Source: Perilla frutescens
Lineage: Eukaryota; Streptophyta; Magnoliopsida; Lamiales; Lamiaceae
NCBI GenBank assembly: GCA_026008535.1
Contig: BRKX01000006.1
Coordinates: 36,382,664-36,446,663 of the forward strand
Direction: 5' to 3'
Length of the DNA stretch: 64,000 nt
Shown here piece by piece: positions 10,477 to 19,823 of the stretch. Each line of letters begins with the position of its first letter. The stretch's first letter is position 1. The notes under the pieces are model-generated. The model made no database searches. It was not told where the DNA came from and worked only from the letters and a program-made list of their open reading frames with translations. The position numbers were made by a program, and so were the translations under genes.

Positions 10477-10686
10477 GACGGAAACAACCGATCTTACATA
10501 TACAGACGAGGAAGTTCATGGCAGCCATGGGTGCCATTTCACGCAATTTGCGAATTTAGGGTGTAATTGATTTGGGGATTTCTTTAGGAATTGGGGAAAT
10601 TAGGGATTTTGGCTTTACTATAAGATCATGTGTAATGTTTTGAAATTAAGAGTAGATGTGGTTGATAAGAACATTTTATTTCGCTT

Positions 10687-10869
10687 TTAATAGCCCCAAA
10701 CATTCTTCATATGGGAGGCGGGGTCGAGGTCGAGGTTGCCGTAGCGAATGAATTCTTGGCGAAGGAGAGGGTCCAAGGGTTCAACTAGGTTTTCCCAGTT
10801 GTTTGAACTGTGAATTTCCCTCCAACTATTGGCTAGTTTGGATTGCCTGCGAGTGTTCGAATCCACCAT
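10687..10869 (-). pseudogene. Captured fragment of a plant phospholipase A1 (class III lipase) gene
   Basis: A 60-residue frame with the N-terminal block of the DAD1/DONGLE-type phospholipase A1 family: KLANSWREIHSSNNWENLVE, then PLDPLLRQEFIRYGN. In relatives, RYG is followed by about ten residues (FAQACYDAF-like) before FDFDP; here the frame jumps to LDLDPASH, suggesting a short in-frame deletion. The lipase core with its GHSLG serine motif is absent. This is a fragment, not a working enzyme, and sits beside an unrelated PPR fragment inside a MULE. Confidence 0.72.
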
Positions 10870-10984
10870 TCTTGATTGGAGGTGGCTGTAAGTGTGAGAA
10901 GATAAAGAAGATAGAGTGATTTGATTTGAGTAGAGGGAAGTTTTGGTTTAGAGAGCATGGAGGAGAGATGGGCTCCGCCGTGAG

Positions 10985-11100
10985 AGCAGCGAAATTGGTC
11001 ATTGGATACTGCATAGGAGAGGAGAGTGGGGATGCCCAGAAGCTATTCGATGAAATGTCGAACAAAAATATAGTTTCGAATGGAGTGAGGTACAATGTCT
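10985..11100 (+). pseudogene. Captured PPR (pentatricopeptide repeat) gene fragment
   Basis: One PPR unit is readable on the plus strand: LVIGYCIGEESGDAQKLFDE followed by MSNKNIVS, matching the plant PLS-type PPR consensus (ARKLFDEMPEKNVVSWN). The Trp after VS is lost and the frame ends in TAA shortly after. It is too short to function. Its strand is opposite to the adjacent lipase fragment, so the two come from different genes. Confidence 0.7.
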
Positions 11101-11311
11101 AATTGATGGGTGTTGAAGATTTTTAGTGATACTTTTATTTGTAATTAGTGTTACTTGCTTTTGTAATTCATGATACTTTATTTTGTAATCAATAATATTT
11201 TTCTTTATGCTAATGATATAAATTTTTTTTTACTCAAGAATGAGTTTTTATTGTATTTATAGACTCGATTCTCAATTTGAGATTATGTTTTAAACTGACA
11301 CTTTTCTTTCT

Positions 11312-11876
11312 AATTAGTGATACTTTCTTTTATAATTAGTGATACTTTCTTCTGCAATTAGCGATACTTTTCTTCTAATTAGTGATACTTTTTTCTGCAA
11401 TTAGTGATACTTTTTTTCTAATTAGTGATACTTTCTTATGCAATTAGTGATACTTTTTTTTTCTAATTAGTGATACTTTCTTCTGCAATTAGTGATACTT
11501 TTCTTCTAATTAGTGATAATTTCTTCTGCAATTAGTGATACTTTTTTTTCTAATTAGTGATACTTTCTTCTACAATTAATGATACTTTTCTTCTAATTAG
11601 TGATACTTTCTTCTGCAATTAGTGATACTTTTTTTCTAATTAGTTATACTTTCTTATGCAATTAGTGATACTTTTTTTTTCTAATTAGTGATACTTTCTT
11701 CTACAAATAATGATACTTTCCTTCTAATTAGTGATACTTTCTTCTACAATTAGTGATACTTTTCTTTCTAATTAGTGATACTTTCTTCTGCAATTAGTGA
11801 TATTTTTCTTCTAATTAGTGATAAAATCTTCTGCAATTAGTGATACTTTTCTTTATAATTAGTGATACTTTCTTCT
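11312..11876. repeat. Minisatellite of a TTAGTGATACTTT unit, about 26 copies
   Basis: About 26 tandem units of 20-23 bp, each containing AATTAGTGATACTT or a near variant, in two alternating spacer types (TTCTGCAA and TTTTCTTCTAA), so the higher-order unit is about 43 bp. A few looser copies precede it (11122-11180). The array is inside the Pack-MULE and has no coding frame. Confidence 0.92.
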
Positions 11877-12600
11877 GCCTCCACTCATAATTAATGACAT
11901 TTATCTTTTCTTCATTTGATCATTAATGTTTAATCATCAATAATATCATATCATATTCCACTTCTAAGTTAATGATATTTCATCCCTAATTAATGATACT
12001 TCACACACAGTTAATGATACTTCACCAGATATATATCTAATGATACTTCACTTAATAGTTAATGATATTTTGCTAAATTTATATCTAATGATACTTAACT
12101 TCATAGTTAATGATACTTCATTTCATAGCTAATGTTACTGATATCAACATATGATTTGATTGATAATTCATGGTTCTCGGGGTTGTATTCAATGAATACA
12201 TATTTTAGGATATGATAATGTTGGTTATGGATCGATTTCTAAATTTAAATATATTCAATGATTAGTGATACTTCGGTTCGTTGCCAATGATACTGTATTT
12301 TATTGCTAGTGATACTTCGTTGTGAATGATACTGTATTTCAATGAATATAATTAATTATTGAACAAAGAATATAAAAGTATCATTAGCTATAAGGCCAAG
12401 TATTAATAACTATGAGGTGAAGTCTCATTAATGTGTTGAGTAGCTACTACAAACTATCAAATCTAATATATGGAACAAGCTCTTGTTGATTACCGTTTGG
12501 TTTTTTAATAAGTGATAAAAGACCAACTTGCCTACACTTTGTTACAAAATTTACATCCTTGCGAATGGAATGAACTTGTATAAGTATCACTGACAAAGTA
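11877..12600. repeat. Dispersed TAATGATACTTCA motif field
   Basis: Continues the minisatellite as spaced copies of TAATGATACTTCA and variants (about 11990-12140, 12260-12340), with some on the other strand (AAGTATCATTAG near 12378, AAGTATCACTGA near 12583). The core is the same as in the MITE at 16838-17074. Confidence 0.75.
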
Positions 12601-14641
12601 GAATACAATTTGCAACATAAGAAGAAACTATTAGCTATATTACATCCATTTTAGCTTTGGAATTCTTTACTAATTTCTTCCTCTTATCCTTCTTCTTAGG
12701 TTCAGAATCCACTACATGCAGTAAGTTTTTGTTATCAAATGGTGTTGATTTCCTCGCGTGCCATCATTTGAATCCTCATTTATAAACCTACAAGAAAATC
12801 CACAACAATAGCAAATAAAAGAAAGACGTAAGCAATAATAAAGCTTAAATAACAAAAATGATCATTACTTATTAGCTAATGAAATTTCATTACGCAAGAA
12901 TACATAAAGTATAGTTGCGTCATCGCATAATAGAGTGCAAGAATGAAGATTTTGTTTATTACATGAGCAAATATATCAAAAATATTTTCATCTTTTAGTA
13001 AGTGCAAAATTAATCTTTAAAACTACAAATATCTATTGATCCCCTTCCCACAATATGATCTCCAATATAATTAAGAGATGAGATTCTAAAAAAATACACT
13101 TTCAATTATACAGTACTAAAAAAAGACAGTGAGTCCAACCCTTTGTTTCATGAAATGAAAATTACGTGATTCAATTGTAGAAAAATAAAAGATAATCACA
13201 GATTCCATTGATGCTAAAGTTATGCTACCATGTTAGGCAAACACAAACTCATGTATTCAATTTTAAATAAATAATTTGCAGCTTTCTACATAACTAGCTA
13301 ATAACTAATAACACAAGAAATTATTTTCATAAAGCAACTCTCAATAAATCAAATTCAGAGAAAATACATGAGAAATAAATGTAAGTGGTTATGCAGTATA
13401 TGTCTCTTAGGCATTATTTAGTCAAAAGTATGCCTTGGTAGCACGAAGAAACTTACTGGAAGCATAAATTCACACAGATAAATCAAGATTAACTAACATC
13501 AAGTAAAGGAAATTAAATATTATAGAAACACATAGAGAATAAGGCAAGCATAAGCATCAAATATCAATATGCATATTTCACAGGAACATCCAAGCAAACT
13601 AATGAAAACATCTTATTAAAAAACAAAAACAACAGACAATATATTAGCATGATATACACTATCCCCAGTGAAATCCGACTAAGTTTCTTCTTTCGATTAT
13701 ATAAAAGCAATGTTCATATAAAAAGCATCTACGGTGAACAGTCCTTACTTATGTAGTAATAGTAACACATAGTTTAATGTGTGATTCGTGCATCAACAAG
13801 AGACGAATATCGTTTAGATGAAAAATATTAAATAGAAAGTAGAAAAATTAATATGATCAACATGGAAACATAGAGCTAGGCAGCACAATACTGACTTTAA
13901 ATTAAGAGAAAACATATCAGTAGGTTATATATATACACAAATACAACCTTTGTGAAGCACTTGCAAGCTCGAGATTCTATATCACTATGACATATTTGAT
14001 GGAGCACCATATATTAGCAAAGAACTTTCCAAACATAGTTCTGACATGAGACATTTGCAATGATACGAATAATATTCAATTCAAGAATGCAGCAAGTGTT
14101 TCATAACTCTTCTGATTTATTTAATAGATGCAAAATGGATTTTTTTTTTTGTATTATATTTACCAAGAACTAAGAAGGGAAACCCTAAATAAACATTTGC
14201 TCTTCTTTTCAAATGAACTAAGAAGAGAACCCTAAATAAATACTTGTTCTTCTTTTCAAATAAAAGTTTCAACATAAATATACCTTCAATCGGAGCTACA
14301 CTTTCAATTGAAGCTCAATTGAATGAGAGGAGCAATGGCGATGAGATGATGATGAATGTAGCGTCTGAATTCCACCTTTTACGAGTTGGAGTCGTCCCCG
14401 ATTGCAGAGGCAGAGGTGGAAAGTTGTAGAGATTTGGAAAAACTGCGGCGACAACGTTACAATGGTTGTAATGGTTTCAATGGCGGTGGTGATGGTGATG
14501 GTTGTAGCAGTTGCGTAGGCAGAGGGATGGCAATTTGTTGAGGAGCGCAGAGATGTAGCAAATTAGGGAAAATCGCAAAGATCGGCGTGGTGATGAGGTG
14601 AATTTTTTTTACCATATAAATTTAGTGAAATGGGTCTGGTC
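12601..14641. other. Right interior of the Pack-MULE, no clear gene
   Basis: AT-rich. A short lysine-rich minus-strand frame near 12650-12710 (SEPKKKDKRKKLVKNSKAK) may be a captured 3' exon but is unidentified. A tandem duplication of about 50 bp lies at roughly 14165-14265 (units containing CCCTAAATAAA and TTCTTCTTTTCAAAT). The segment 14280-14590 is richer in GC and purines and may be captured DNA. Confidence 0.4.
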
Positions 14642-14706
14642 GGGTCGGGTTATAGGATCCGTTTAATGGAAGAGACCCGTTAGACGGTCTCATACAAATT
14701 TTTATC
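14642..14706. repeat. Right terminal inverted repeat of the Pack-MULE
   Basis: Ends CTCATACAAATTTTTATC; its complement starts GATAAAAATTTGTATGAGAC. The last 25 bases resemble the right end of the MITE at 16838-17074. Confidence 0.82.
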
Positions 14707-14715
14707 TTACTTTAA

Positions 14716-15873
14716 ATATTGAATTTGTTTAGTATCGTGTATGTATTTTGAATTGGAATTATTTGGTATGATGTATTTTGGATTTATTTTGTTATGATTT
14801 AGATAAGATAATGAAAACATATTAATAAAATAAAACCTTTTTATCTCAATGTCTCACACGGTAATCCTAAATAAATACAAAAATCTCCCAAATATTAAGT
14901 AAAATCTTAATTATTATTTTTTTGAAAAACTAAATATGAAAGTTAATTGAAAAATTAATTAGATTATAATTCAAAAACTAATTGAATCCTCATTAGTTAA
15001 ATTCGTAAGTTGAAATTCAAATTAATATGAACGTGTGTCGTGTTTCAATCTTTGAATTTTCTAAAATCATAATCAAAGAAATATAAACAATCAAGATTTT
15101 TTTTTTTAAAATAAAATCATAATTGAATTTAAAAAAGAAAACATAACGTGAATCATTATTGGCCGTGTACATCAATCGGCCATGTACATCAATCTCGGCC
15201 GTGTACACAGTTTGACTATGTATATCAATCTAGTCTGTGTACAAAGTTTGGCCGTGTACATCAATCTGGGCAGTTGTACAAAGTTTGGACATGTACAAAC
15301 TTTCGGTGTGTACATCAAAAATAGCTACAGTCTGATACTTTTAAAATTTCATTAAGAGTAAATTAGACTTTTACACTCATATTTGGTTAGAAAAGAATAT
15401 TTTACAAAGTATGATTAGAAAAGAAGTTTATAATTTATTTTTAGATATTTTAATTTTTCTCCTAAAAAAAGTATGCAATAGGGAATGCAAAGGTAAATAT
15501 GCAATACCAGATTTTATACCAAATAAAAATATTTGCTCAAAATTTTGGACTCCATTTTCGCCGCTTTTCCCTCGTTTAAGTATGTATCCACGTGCATCAT
15601 AGATATTAAATAAATAAATAAATAAAAACAAGTAGAAAAGCTTTCCAGAAACGGCGAAAAATAGGAAAAAAGTAAAAAGAAAAGAGTTTGATGAAAAAAC
15701 AAAAGAATGCATGTGCATATACAGCACATAGCAAAGTTGAAAACGAATCTCAAATATGGTCATTAATGACACCAACACCACACATTGCTGCTATTTTCAA
15801 CCACCACCACAACTTAGTGCCGTCCACTCCCCAATTCCAATGGCCCATCATTTTTATCAAACAGGGATTTACT
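14716..15873. other. AT-rich segment right of the Pack-MULE
   Basis: Host side of the Pack-MULE insertion up to the hAT MITE. Apart from the 18-19 bp repeat at 15160-15320 and A/T runs, no gene or RNA signal is seen. Open frames here are low-complexity. Confidence 0.5.
15160..15320. repeat. Short tandem repeat, GGCCGTGTACATCAATCT unit
   Basis: About nine degenerate units of 17-19 bp alternating between GTACATCAATCT and GTACAAAGTTTG endings. The GGCCGTGTA core is the reverse complement of the TACACGGCC words left of the Pack-MULE. Confidence 0.75.
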
Positions 15874-16479
15874 CAGTGTTGTAAAAATCGGCCTAGGCAG
15901 CCGCCCAGGCGGTGTCTAGGCGCTAGTCGGTACCTATCCGCCGCGAAAAGGAGCTAGTCGGCACTGTTAGGCGGGCGGCCCGCCTAGGCGGATTTGTGCG
16001 GCGCCTAGGCGGCCACCTATTATATTTTAAAAAAAAAATCTTATTTTCAGAATTAAAATTAAAATTTAAAACTGGAGGGATTAATAATTAAATTTAATTA
16101 GAATTTAGAAGACATAAATTAATAATTAAATTTAAATCTTATTTTTGCTCTTGATATGCTTATTTATTTTAGATTTTGGAAGATTTATGTTTGTTTTATT
16201 TTGGCTCTTGATATTATGTTAATGAATTTTGAATAATTTAATTTTGATATGTTTGTTTTATTTTGAATTTTGAATGATTTAAACTTTAATTTATATTATT
16301 TGAAATGTTAAGATTTATGAATTTATATATGATTTTTTTTATATTTATTAAGAAATATATAAAATAATAAATTAAACGCCTAGAATCCGCCTAGGTCCCA
16401 CTTAGGCCCCGCCTAGGCGCTCCAGGCGCTAGGCCCCCATCGACCGCCCGACTAGCGCCTAGCGCCTTCTGCAACCTTG
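15874..16479 (-). mobile_element. Non-autonomous hAT-type MITE, copy B, 8-bp TSD GATTTACT
   Basis: A 606-bp element in reverse orientation to copy A (535-1141) and matching it along its whole length. It starts CAGTGTTGTAAAAATCGG and ends TTCTGCAACCTTG. Perfect 8-bp flanking repeats GATTTACT lie at 15866-15873 and 16480-16487. It has no coding capacity. Confidence 0.92.
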
Positions 16480-16837
16480 GATTTACTACTCTCCCGTCTC
16501 TACAGTTTTACTTACTCGAACATATTAACTTGAATCATATATACAACAACGTATTAAGCAAAAGAAAAAATTGTTGGGGAAGGGGCCAATGACTCAAATA
16601 CTTAATCTCATGGATTATCTTTCTAATTTATTTCATCACCCAAAGCAAACACTCATAAATTCATACGAATATAAATGGAGCCGCACCATAAAATATATGA
16701 TTAATTGTGATTAAATACATAAATTTTGACACGATTCGCAATTCAGACATATAATTTGAGACTTTGCAATTAAAATACAATCTTGCAATTTTTTACAAAA
16801 TAGATAACATGAAATATTGGAAAATTTATAGAAAAAC

Positions 16838-17074
16838 GGGACAGACTTGGGTGTCTCATACATGAGACGGGTCAATACTCACATGCAGGGATCATTATTT
16901 ATGGGTGAAGTATCATTAACTCATATGTGAGTATCATTATTTATGGATGAAGTATCATTAACTCACATGTATCATTATTTATGGGTGAAGTATCATTATT
17001 TATAGGTGAAGTATCATTAACTCACATGTATTGATCCGTCTCATGTATGAGACCGTCTTATACAAGTTTTTGTC
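16838..17074. mobile_element. MULE-type MITE, 237 bp, 9-bp TSD TAGAAAAAC
   Basis: Bounded by 9-bp repeats TAGAAAAAC (16829-16837 and 17075-17083). The terminal inverted repeats share a long stretch containing TCTCATACATGAGACGG and RTCAATAC. The interior holds seven ATCATTA words, most as GTATCATTA spaced by GGTGAA or ACTCACATG. The right terminus, read inward, is GACAAAAACTTGTATAAGAC, nearly the same as the Pack-MULE right end. Confidence 0.88.
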
Positions 17075-17083
17075 TAGAAAAAC

Positions 17084-17339
17084 ATATAGCATAATCATAA
17101 TTTGAATTTCATTAATACAATAAAAATTGGTATGAAATAGTGTGCTTGGTTTGCATATTATTACAAATTGTTTCTATTTTATGACAAATGCAAGATTGTG
17201 TTTTAATTAAAACGTTCCAAATTAAAATTTGTGTCTGAATTGTAAATTATTTCAAAATTTATGTAATCGTAATTAACCCTAAAATGTATATGCTACCACA
17301 TATGGCTAACTCCTCTTTGCATTAATAGTAAACATACCT

Positions 17340-17381
<42 letters not shown>

Positions 17382-18032
17382 CAAAGTCAATAATTCTAAT
17401 CTATTTCAATAACATACATTTTATCTTATATTTCAAAATCTTGATATAATCCAACATCTATTAATAATGTTATTTATGGTGCGTGTTGATATATATGTAC
17501 AATTTTATATATAGCAAACTCATCTCTGCTTTTGCTACTTTTAAATGAAATCATCTATCCCACTTTTTTCTATCTCATTTGGAATATCATTTTAATTTTA
17601 ATTCGATTTTCATCAATTTTTTCTTTACTTTTGATTTGTTATGACTTAGTTTAATTTTATAATTATTATTTATGGTTCATTCCACCCAATTAGGGTTTAT
17701 ATTTACTTTTTAATATTTATTTTTTAGTCAATATAATTGATTAATATGATTGATTATTCCAAAAGTATGATATCTAATTTTTAAAAAATTTAATTTTTAG
17801 CAATAAATGTGATTATGATTTATAATACTATAATAAAATTTATTTCTGTAATAAATATTTTTAAAATATTAAATTTCTTAGTGAAACGTAATAGTGGAAG
17901 ATGAAAAGTGGATTAGAGGATTTTATCCCCTTTTAGTTTAGTCACAATTATACAGCAGAAATCCTGCACCAAAAATTGCAAAAAATTCGGAAAAGATTAA
18001 AATGAGCTGCCCTCTTTTTGGGAAAATTATAT
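17084..18032. other. AT-rich intergenic DNA with a (TAA)n tract
   Basis: No gene seen. A (TAA)13 microsatellite occupies 17341-17379. The remainder is low-complexity A/T sequence. Confidence 0.6.
17341..17379. repeat. (TAA)13 microsatellite
   Basis: Uninterrupted trinucleotide tract. A similar (TAA)n tract of about 35 bp lies at 19788-19822. Confidence 0.95.
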
Positions 18033-18170
18033 GCTACCCAATGGGTAGTACTTAATATGACACAATAAATCTATTATGACACTGTCAAATGTCCTAATAA
18101 ATCTATTTTGACACTTTAAAATATCACAATAAATCTATTGTGCCACATTAGATATTACCCATTGGGTAAC
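18033..18170. repeat. Small palindrome-ended MITE-like repeat
   Basis: Ends are inverted: GCTACCCAATGGGTAGTA on the left and TATTACCCATTGGGTAAC on the right, each nearly palindromic (TACCCAATGGGTA). The interior has three degenerate units of about 37 bp containing AATAAATCTATT and GACAC. No clear target duplication was found. Confidence 0.65.
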
Positions 18171-18640
18171 ACAGAACCCTCTCTCTTTTCGGGACAATAA
18201 AGCAACAATATTGATAAATCGTTATCATGATAGAAATAGTCGTTGTAAAACAGTTGGAATTGTAACAATTGCTGATAACTATGAAAAGTACGATTAATTC
18301 TATTAAAAAAATAAAAGTGTACTGTCATAATGGAAATTACAATTATTGGTGATTTTATGTACAATAATTTAGCTAGAGCGTAACAATTAACAGTCGCATA
18401 TTATTCTACAAATAATGAACAGTAGAAGAAATTACACTGCATTTTTCTCCTTCAAATCAAGAATTGCTCCACGTTTCTTCTTCTACATTGCCTTGCTTAA
18501 GTTCTTCGGAGGAGATATCTAAATTAACCTGAAAATCGTTGTGAATTGCAAAAGCAAAATGCCAGTAAAAAAAACTTGTAATTAAATACGAGAAAAATAG
18601 AAAGAACTGTTCATTAATAGTGTGATTTTGATATTGTGAA

Positions 18641-19162
18641 TTAAAGAAAGGGAAGGATTGAAAATATGATGAGAAGAGAAGGAATAATGGGGTGTGCTCG
18701 GAAATGAGCGGAGCTGTAATCGTCGGTGTGGGCGGAAGGCGGCGGCGGAGTGTGGTAGTAGAAAGGAAAATACGACACAATTGGGTTCGGCGGCGGCGGA
18801 GTGGGAAAGACGGAGGGGGTTGGGTTTGAGGGTGGGTAGTACGCGCCGCCGCCGCCGCCACCGCCACCGCCGTAAGGAGGTGGATAATAGTACGATGTTT
18901 GCGCCGGTGGTGGTGGCGAGAAGTAGTAGACGCCGCCGCCGGTAGTTGGTGAAGGTGGAGGGGGGCAGTTGGGCCCAGTTGGCGGCGGCGGGGAAGGTGG
19001 CGGAGGCGGAGAGAGAATGGGTTGGCAGGGGTTGTCACAAGAAGAGCACATTGTGCAGGAAATCTGGTCCCTAGCCATTGCTGTTATTGTCGTCATGGCT
19101 AGAGAGAGTGCACAGAAGGAAGTGGAGATGAGTGAGAAGATGAGGAGAGAGAGAGCGGCCAT
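18641..19162 (-). CDS. Extensin-like, proline-rich, probably GPI-anchored cell-wall protein
   Basis: A single exon of 173 residues. Order: a hydrophobic N-terminal signal peptide (about residues 1-22 or more), a short Cys-containing motif (ISCTMCSSCDNPCQPIL), a Pro-rich middle with SPPPPPSPPPP, YYFSPPPP and YYYPPPYG blocks, a run of nine Gly, further Pro-rich segments, and a C-terminal hydrophobic tail (IIPSLLIIFSILPFL) of the kind removed during GPI anchoring. The SPPPP runs would be hydroxyproline-glycosylated in the wall. Several angiosperm proline-rich/HRGP family members share the CSSCDNPCQP motif before the Pro-rich region. The start is the first Met of the frame and fits the signal peptide. 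One of only two host genes here. Confidence 0.85.
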   Translation of the reverse strand: MAALSLLIFSLISTSFCALSLAMTTITAMARDQISCTMCSSCDNPCQPILSPPPPPSPPPPTGPNCPPPPSPTTGGGVYYFSPPPPAQTSYYYPPPYGGGGGGGGGAYYPPSNPTPSVFPTPPPPNPIVSYFPFYYHTPPPPSAHTDDYSSAHFRAHPIIPSLLIIFSILPFL

Positions 19163-19198
19163 TGTGGAAATTGCTGATTAGAGAGAGAGGTTTTACTG

Positions 19199-19208
19199 TT
19201 TATATAAA
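19199..19208 (-). promoter_or_regulatory. TATA box of the extensin-like gene, with pyrimidine patch
   Basis: CTTTATATAAAC on the minus strand about 40 bases upstream of the start codon. Between them lies a CTCTCTCTC tract (plus-strand 19181-19189), a plant Y-patch-like core element. Together they imply a very short 5' leader. Confidence 0.65.
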
Positions 19209-19303
19209 GCTGAGCAAATCAAGTTTTAAATTTTAATTCATTGAAAAAAAAATTAATTCGGCGATTTGGTGGAAAGTGAAGAGGAAAATATTGAAGAAAG
19301 TGA

Positions 19304-19330
19304 GGGTAAGGGTGGGGGTGGGGGTGGGGG
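19304..19330 (+). promoter_or_regulatory. G-quadruplex-capable tract upstream of the extensin-like gene
   Basis: Five G-runs of at least three (GGGTAAGGGTGGGGGTGGGG, then more) fit the G3+N1-7 pattern. They lie about 145 bases upstream of the gene's ATG. Confidence 0.55.
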
Positions 19331-19785
19331 CATGTGGATTTGTATAGATAGGCGCTCCCATCGTCGGTATTTTTATCTTCTACGTTACCATTATCTTCCT
19401 TGGAAAAAATTGGGAAAAAAAAAAGAAGAAGAAATAGAATGTTATGTGGTTTTCATTGTTTTGTATTTTTTTTCCCTTTGATTTTTTTTTATATTCGTTC
19501 TTGTTGTCATGCGATGGAATGAAATTGAATAGTAATAAGTTTGAGTTCGATTGTAAAATTTTGTAGGTTGTATGGTCATTTATTTCATTTCACGAATAAT
19601 TAATCTTTTGGTTCAGTCCACATACACACGACCGTTTAGTTCAAATTTAGGAATGACAATCACAATGAATATCATAAAAGAGTTAATCGTAATAGGAATG
19701 GTGATTGCAATATCGTTGTTTGGTTCAAATTATGAAATTAATGTTATTGTGATAGATAATGTTTGATTATGTTTCAATTTCATCA

Positions 19786-19823
<38 letters not shown>

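Larger units (their letters stand above)
9981..14706. mobile_element. Pack-MULE-like element, 4726 bp, 9-bp TSD TTACTTTAA
   Basis: Flanked by identical 9-bp repeats TTACTTTAA (9972-9980 and 14707-14715), the MULE target-duplication length. The ends form inverted repeats of about 65 bp; the shared core is ACGGTCTAACGGGTC followed by CTTCC and ACGGATCCTA. There is no transposase gene, so the element is non-autonomous. Inside are fragments resembling unrelated plant genes (phospholipase A1, PPR) close to the left end, and long arrays of a TGATACTT motif. The right end is nearly the same as that of the 237-bp MITE at 16838-17074, placing both in one family. Confidence 0.88.

Noticed and set aside
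11312..11876. Regular repeat and spacer array, CRISPR-like at first glance
   Set aside because: Eukaryotic A/T-rich minisatellite; units and spacers are both repeated and no cas genes exist.
15688..15957. Open frame running into the hAT MITE
   Set aside because: The C-terminal residues match the MITE end seen also at 1069-1305, so the frame is accidental.
18457..19038. Alternative minus-strand frame of 193 codons over the extensin-like gene
   Set aside because: Low-complexity shadow produced by the CCN repeats; it lacks a signal peptide and the Cys motif, which are in the chosen frame.
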